Assembly (NCBI GenBank): GCA_012514855.1
Contig: JAAYZL010000078.1
Span: 1 to 8,272, forward strand
Origin: Clostridiales bacterium
Lineage (GTDB): Bacteria; Bacillota_A; Clostridia; Christensenellales; Aristaeellaceae
Length of the DNA: 8,272 nucleotides
Reading direction: 5' to 3'
The notes beneath the pieces are model-generated. The model had not been told where the DNA came from. It saw only the letters and a list, made by a program, of their open reading frames with translations, and did no database searches. The number at the start of each line of letters is the position of its first letter. Within the stretch, counting starts at the first letter, position 1. Made by a program: the position numbers and the translations under genes. Shown here one piece after another: positions 6,823-8,272 of the stretch.

Positions 6823-7293
6823 ATGAAGAAGATGTATATGGCAATACTGGCGCTGATCTTGTTGTTGTTGTTTGCGAGCATGCTGGTGCCTGTCAAGTTC
6901 GGCGTATCGTTGTCGGAGCTTTCCGATGTGGAGTCGGATGTTTACTTGTGCGATCGAGTGGACTACACGGGCGCAATGTGGGAACTCGTTGGCGATCGGT
7001 ACGGACTATTTGATCGCAGTGAGGTGCAAAATGTTATCATTGAAGGTTTCGAACTGAAAAAGGAGTTTTCGGATGTAATAATCAATCATACGAGCCCGCA
7101 GAATATCTATGTTATATACGGGGAAATCGTGGGCGAAAGACTTTTTGAAGATTATCCGGGAGCCGAACCTCAAAAAGTTATCAGGTGCGAAAGTTGGGAT
7201 ATTCTATGCCCGATTAGGAGAGACGATTCGCTCAGGCCGATTCTTCCGGAGAGGTACTTGACAATATACGATATCAAATGGACGAACAAGTGA
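6823..7293 (+). CDS. Hypothetical membrane-anchored or secreted protein, 156 aa
   Basis: I do not recognise this protein. I chose the ATG at 6823 (MKKMYMAILA) because AGGA (6812-6815) lies seven bases upstream; an in-frame GTG at 6808 has no such site. Residues 5-23 are a strongly hydrophobic helix after two lysines, so it is either an uncleaved signal anchor or a signal peptide with no clear cleavage site. The remaining 130 residues are acidic and soluble, with Cys at 43, 122 and 129 and a YVIYGEIVGERLF beta-like segment, and they would face outside the cell. Codon use is AT-rich (ttt, ata, tta, gat) and unlike every neighbour. It lies between two convergent genes with its own apparent promoter and terminator, which suggests recent acquisition. 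That it is coding is supported by the start context, the signal-like N-terminus and the reading length. Confidence 0.75.
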   Translation: MKKMYMAILALILLLLFASMLVPVKFGVSLSELSDVESDVYLCDRVDYTGAMWELVGDRYGLFDRSEVQNVIIEGFELKKEFSDVIINHTSPQNIYVIYGEIVGERLFEDYPGAEPQKVIRCESWDILCPIRRDDSLRPILPERYLTIYDIKWTNK

Positions 7294-7306
7294 CTTGGGG
7301 AATGCG

Positions 7307-7342
7307 CGAAACCGACTGAACCGGCAAATTCAGTCGGTTTCG
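7307..7342. terminator. Perfect 14-pair hairpin after the orphan gene, probably a bidirectional terminator
   Basis: The arms CGAAACCGACTGAA (7307-7320) and TTCAGTCGGTTTCG (7329-7342) are exactly complementary, with loop CCGGCAAA. It starts 14 bases after the TGA of the orphan gene and lies 34 bases beyond the MFS stop on the other strand. The T-tracts on both sides are short (TTT inside the stem), so it is structurally strong but not a textbook terminator. Confidence 0.65.
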
Positions 7343-7363
7343 ATTGGACAGGCGGTTCTGCAT

Positions 7364-7370
7364 GCCCTCC
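7364..7370 (+). repeat. Direct repeat GCCCTCC, right copy
   Basis: This copy is followed at once by GTTTTTT (7371-7377), a T-tract that overlaps the stop codon of the MFS gene on the other strand. There is no pairing arm for it nearby; its natural partner, GGAGGGC with an A6 tract, is at 6629-6642. Confidence 0.4.
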
Positions 7371-7375
7371 GTTTT

Positions 7376-8272
7376 TTACGCCTGCACCGGTTTCCGCGAC
7401 CTTCCCATGAAAAATGCCGACACCCCCGTCAGCGCGATCGCGGCCGCGCACAGCGACATGCCCCAGGCAAGGCCCGCGCGCGCCTCGACAAAGCCGATCA
7501 GGGGCGAGGCGACGACGTTTCCGACGATCATGAACAAATTCATCAGCGTCGCGGCGAGCAGCGTGTTCGACGAGAACTCCGAGCACGCCGCGCCGATCGC
7601 GACCGGCAACAGCGACCCGCCGACGAGCGCCGAGACGAGCACGCACGCGCACATCACATACGCGTTCCCGGCCGCGAGCCCCGCGGCGAGCACCGCGCCC
7701 GCGATCAGGCTCGACCAGCGCATGTAGGCGGCGGGGGAGAGCTTCAACGCCGACACGATCAGCCGCGAGGCCGTGATGCCCGCGTACAGGAGCGCCAGCG
7801 CGAGCGCGCCGAGCGTGCTTCCGAGCCCCACCTCGACGTAGCGGCTGATCCAGACGATCATGCCGACGAGGTGGAAGCCGTAGAAGAGGATCGAGAACAG
7901 GAGCGCTACGAGCGTCCGCGAGCGGAAGAAGCCGCGCAGTTGCTTCAGAGTCATCGGCTCCGGCCGCTCGGACGCGCCGGGCAGCCGAACCTTCAGATTG
8001 ATCGGCGCGATGATCGCGAGCGACAGGACGCCGATCGCGAAAATCGCCAGATATGCGCGCGGCATGTTCGAATTCGCGCCGAGCGCCGCGCGCAGGAGGA
8101 GCGGCGAGACGATGCCGGCCAGCCCGTGGGTTGCGTGCATCAGGCACATCATCCGGGACGCCTTCTCGCCGGGGTACAGGTCCGCGATCATCGAGGACGC
8201 GATCGCGTCGATGTAGGCGAACGCCGCGCCGACCAAGGCGTACAGCCCCAGGTACACCGGAAACGACGGCAG
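7376..8272 (-). CDS. MFS transporter (C-terminal nine helices, 5' end outside window)
   Basis: This is a cytoplasmic-membrane major facilitator, 298 residues visible, open to the right edge of the window. A GTG at 8257 exists, but it would start in the middle of a transmembrane region, so the gene surely continues rightward by about 100 residues. Nine hydrophobic helices are seen at about residues 6-28, 46-64, 72-92, 119-141, 152-174, 184-203, 205-228, 238-261 and 266-289. The polar stretch 93-118 (VRLPGASERPEPMTLKQLRG) is the usual central loop after TM6, so TM4-TM12 are present. The segment MIADLYPGEKASRMMCLMHA, then THG and SPLLL, resembles the N-x-DLxP...H...G...P pattern of sugar-type MFS proteins (FucP/YbjJ-like), but the substrate is unknown. 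The TAA stop at 7376-7378 overlaps a T6 run. Confidence 0.88.
   Translation of the reverse strand: MPSFPVYLGLYALVGAAFAYIDAIASSMIADLYPGEKASRMMCLMHATHGLAGIVSPLLLRAALGANSNMPRAYLAIFAIGVLSLAIIAPINLKVRLPGASERPEPMTLKQLRGFFRSRTLVALLFSILFYGFHLVGMIVWISRYVEVGLGSTLGALALALLYAGITASRLIVSALKLSPAAYMRWSSLIAGAVLAAGLAAGNAYVMCACVLVSALVGGSLLPVAIGAACSEFSSNTLLAATLMNLFMIVGNVVASPLIGFVEARAGLAWGMSLCAAAIALTGVSAFFMGRSRKPVQA

Larger units (their letters stand above)
6654..7370. mobile_element. Candidate inserted segment carrying an orphan gene
   Basis: The segment is bounded by a direct repeat GCCCTCC (6647-6653 and 7364-7370). Its coding part is much more AT-rich than the flanks: 7021-7140 has about 39% G+C by hand count, against about 77% in 4501-4560. 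Joining the flanks at the repeat recreates a 14-pair terminator (AAAAAATGGAGGGC, loop AACC, GCCCTCCGTTTTTT). There is no transposase, no recombinase and no clear terminal inverted repeat, so if it moved, it did so non-autonomously or by illegitimate recombination. The insertion is an inference from repeat, composition and terminator structure. Confidence 0.4.

Noticed and set aside
7321..7370. Integron-type attC site at the right end of the AT-rich segment
   Set aside because: I found no GTTRRRY/RYYYAAC core pair or paired inner boxes; the only strong structure is a simple perfect hairpin.
8257..8257. GTG at 8257 as the true start of the MFS gene
   Set aside because: It would leave only nine helices, beginning inside TM4, and the frame is open to the window edge. 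The gene is cut by the window, not short.

Overview
The window is GC-rich bacterial DNA (about 77% G+C by hand count in the sample 4501-4560) with tightly packed genes. Shine-Dalgarno sites of AGGAGG type, 4-base ATGA/GTGA gene overlaps, a CUT1 sugar-type ABC transporter and a secreted RCC1-repeat protein with a Gram-positive style signal peptide suggest a high-GC member of the Bacillota (Clostridia-like, perhaps gut-associated). That assignment is an inference; there is no rRNA or marker gene here.

Layout, left to right. (1) Positions 1-2242, + strand: the 3' part of an operon with an ABC ATPase of the MalK/UgpC type (5' end outside the window) and two MalF/MalG-type permeases, each junction overlapping by 4 bases. 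The solute-binding protein is not in the window. (2) A hairpin at 2248-2271 separates this operon from a convergent gene, 2281-3543 on the - strand, for a 420-residue protein that looks like a ferritin-like (di-iron) protein, possibly with two four-helix units. (3) A 121-base divergent intergenic region carries a good sigma-A type promoter for a 986-residue secreted protein (3665-6625, +). This protein has an N-terminal region of likely Ig-like beta domains followed by two complete seven-blade RCC1 propellers that are copies of each other. (4) Positions 6626-7375 hold an AT-richer segment with several hairpins and one 156-residue membrane-anchored orphan gene (6823-7293, +). (5) Positions 7376-8272, - strand: the C-terminal nine helices of an MFS transporter running off the right edge.

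The most interesting reading concerns region 4. A 7-base direct repeat, GCCCTCC, lies at 6647-6653 and 7364-7370. Removing the 717 bases between the copies restores a 14-pair A-tract/T-tract bidirectional terminator between the RCC1 and MFS genes, with the same layout as the intact convergent terminator at 2248-2271. The AT-rich orphan gene therefore appears to have been inserted precisely into a terminator. The other genes look like separate transcription units: carbohydrate import, a metal or oxidative-stress type protein, a secreted interaction scaffold and a transporter. Nothing in the sequence shows that they act as one pathway.
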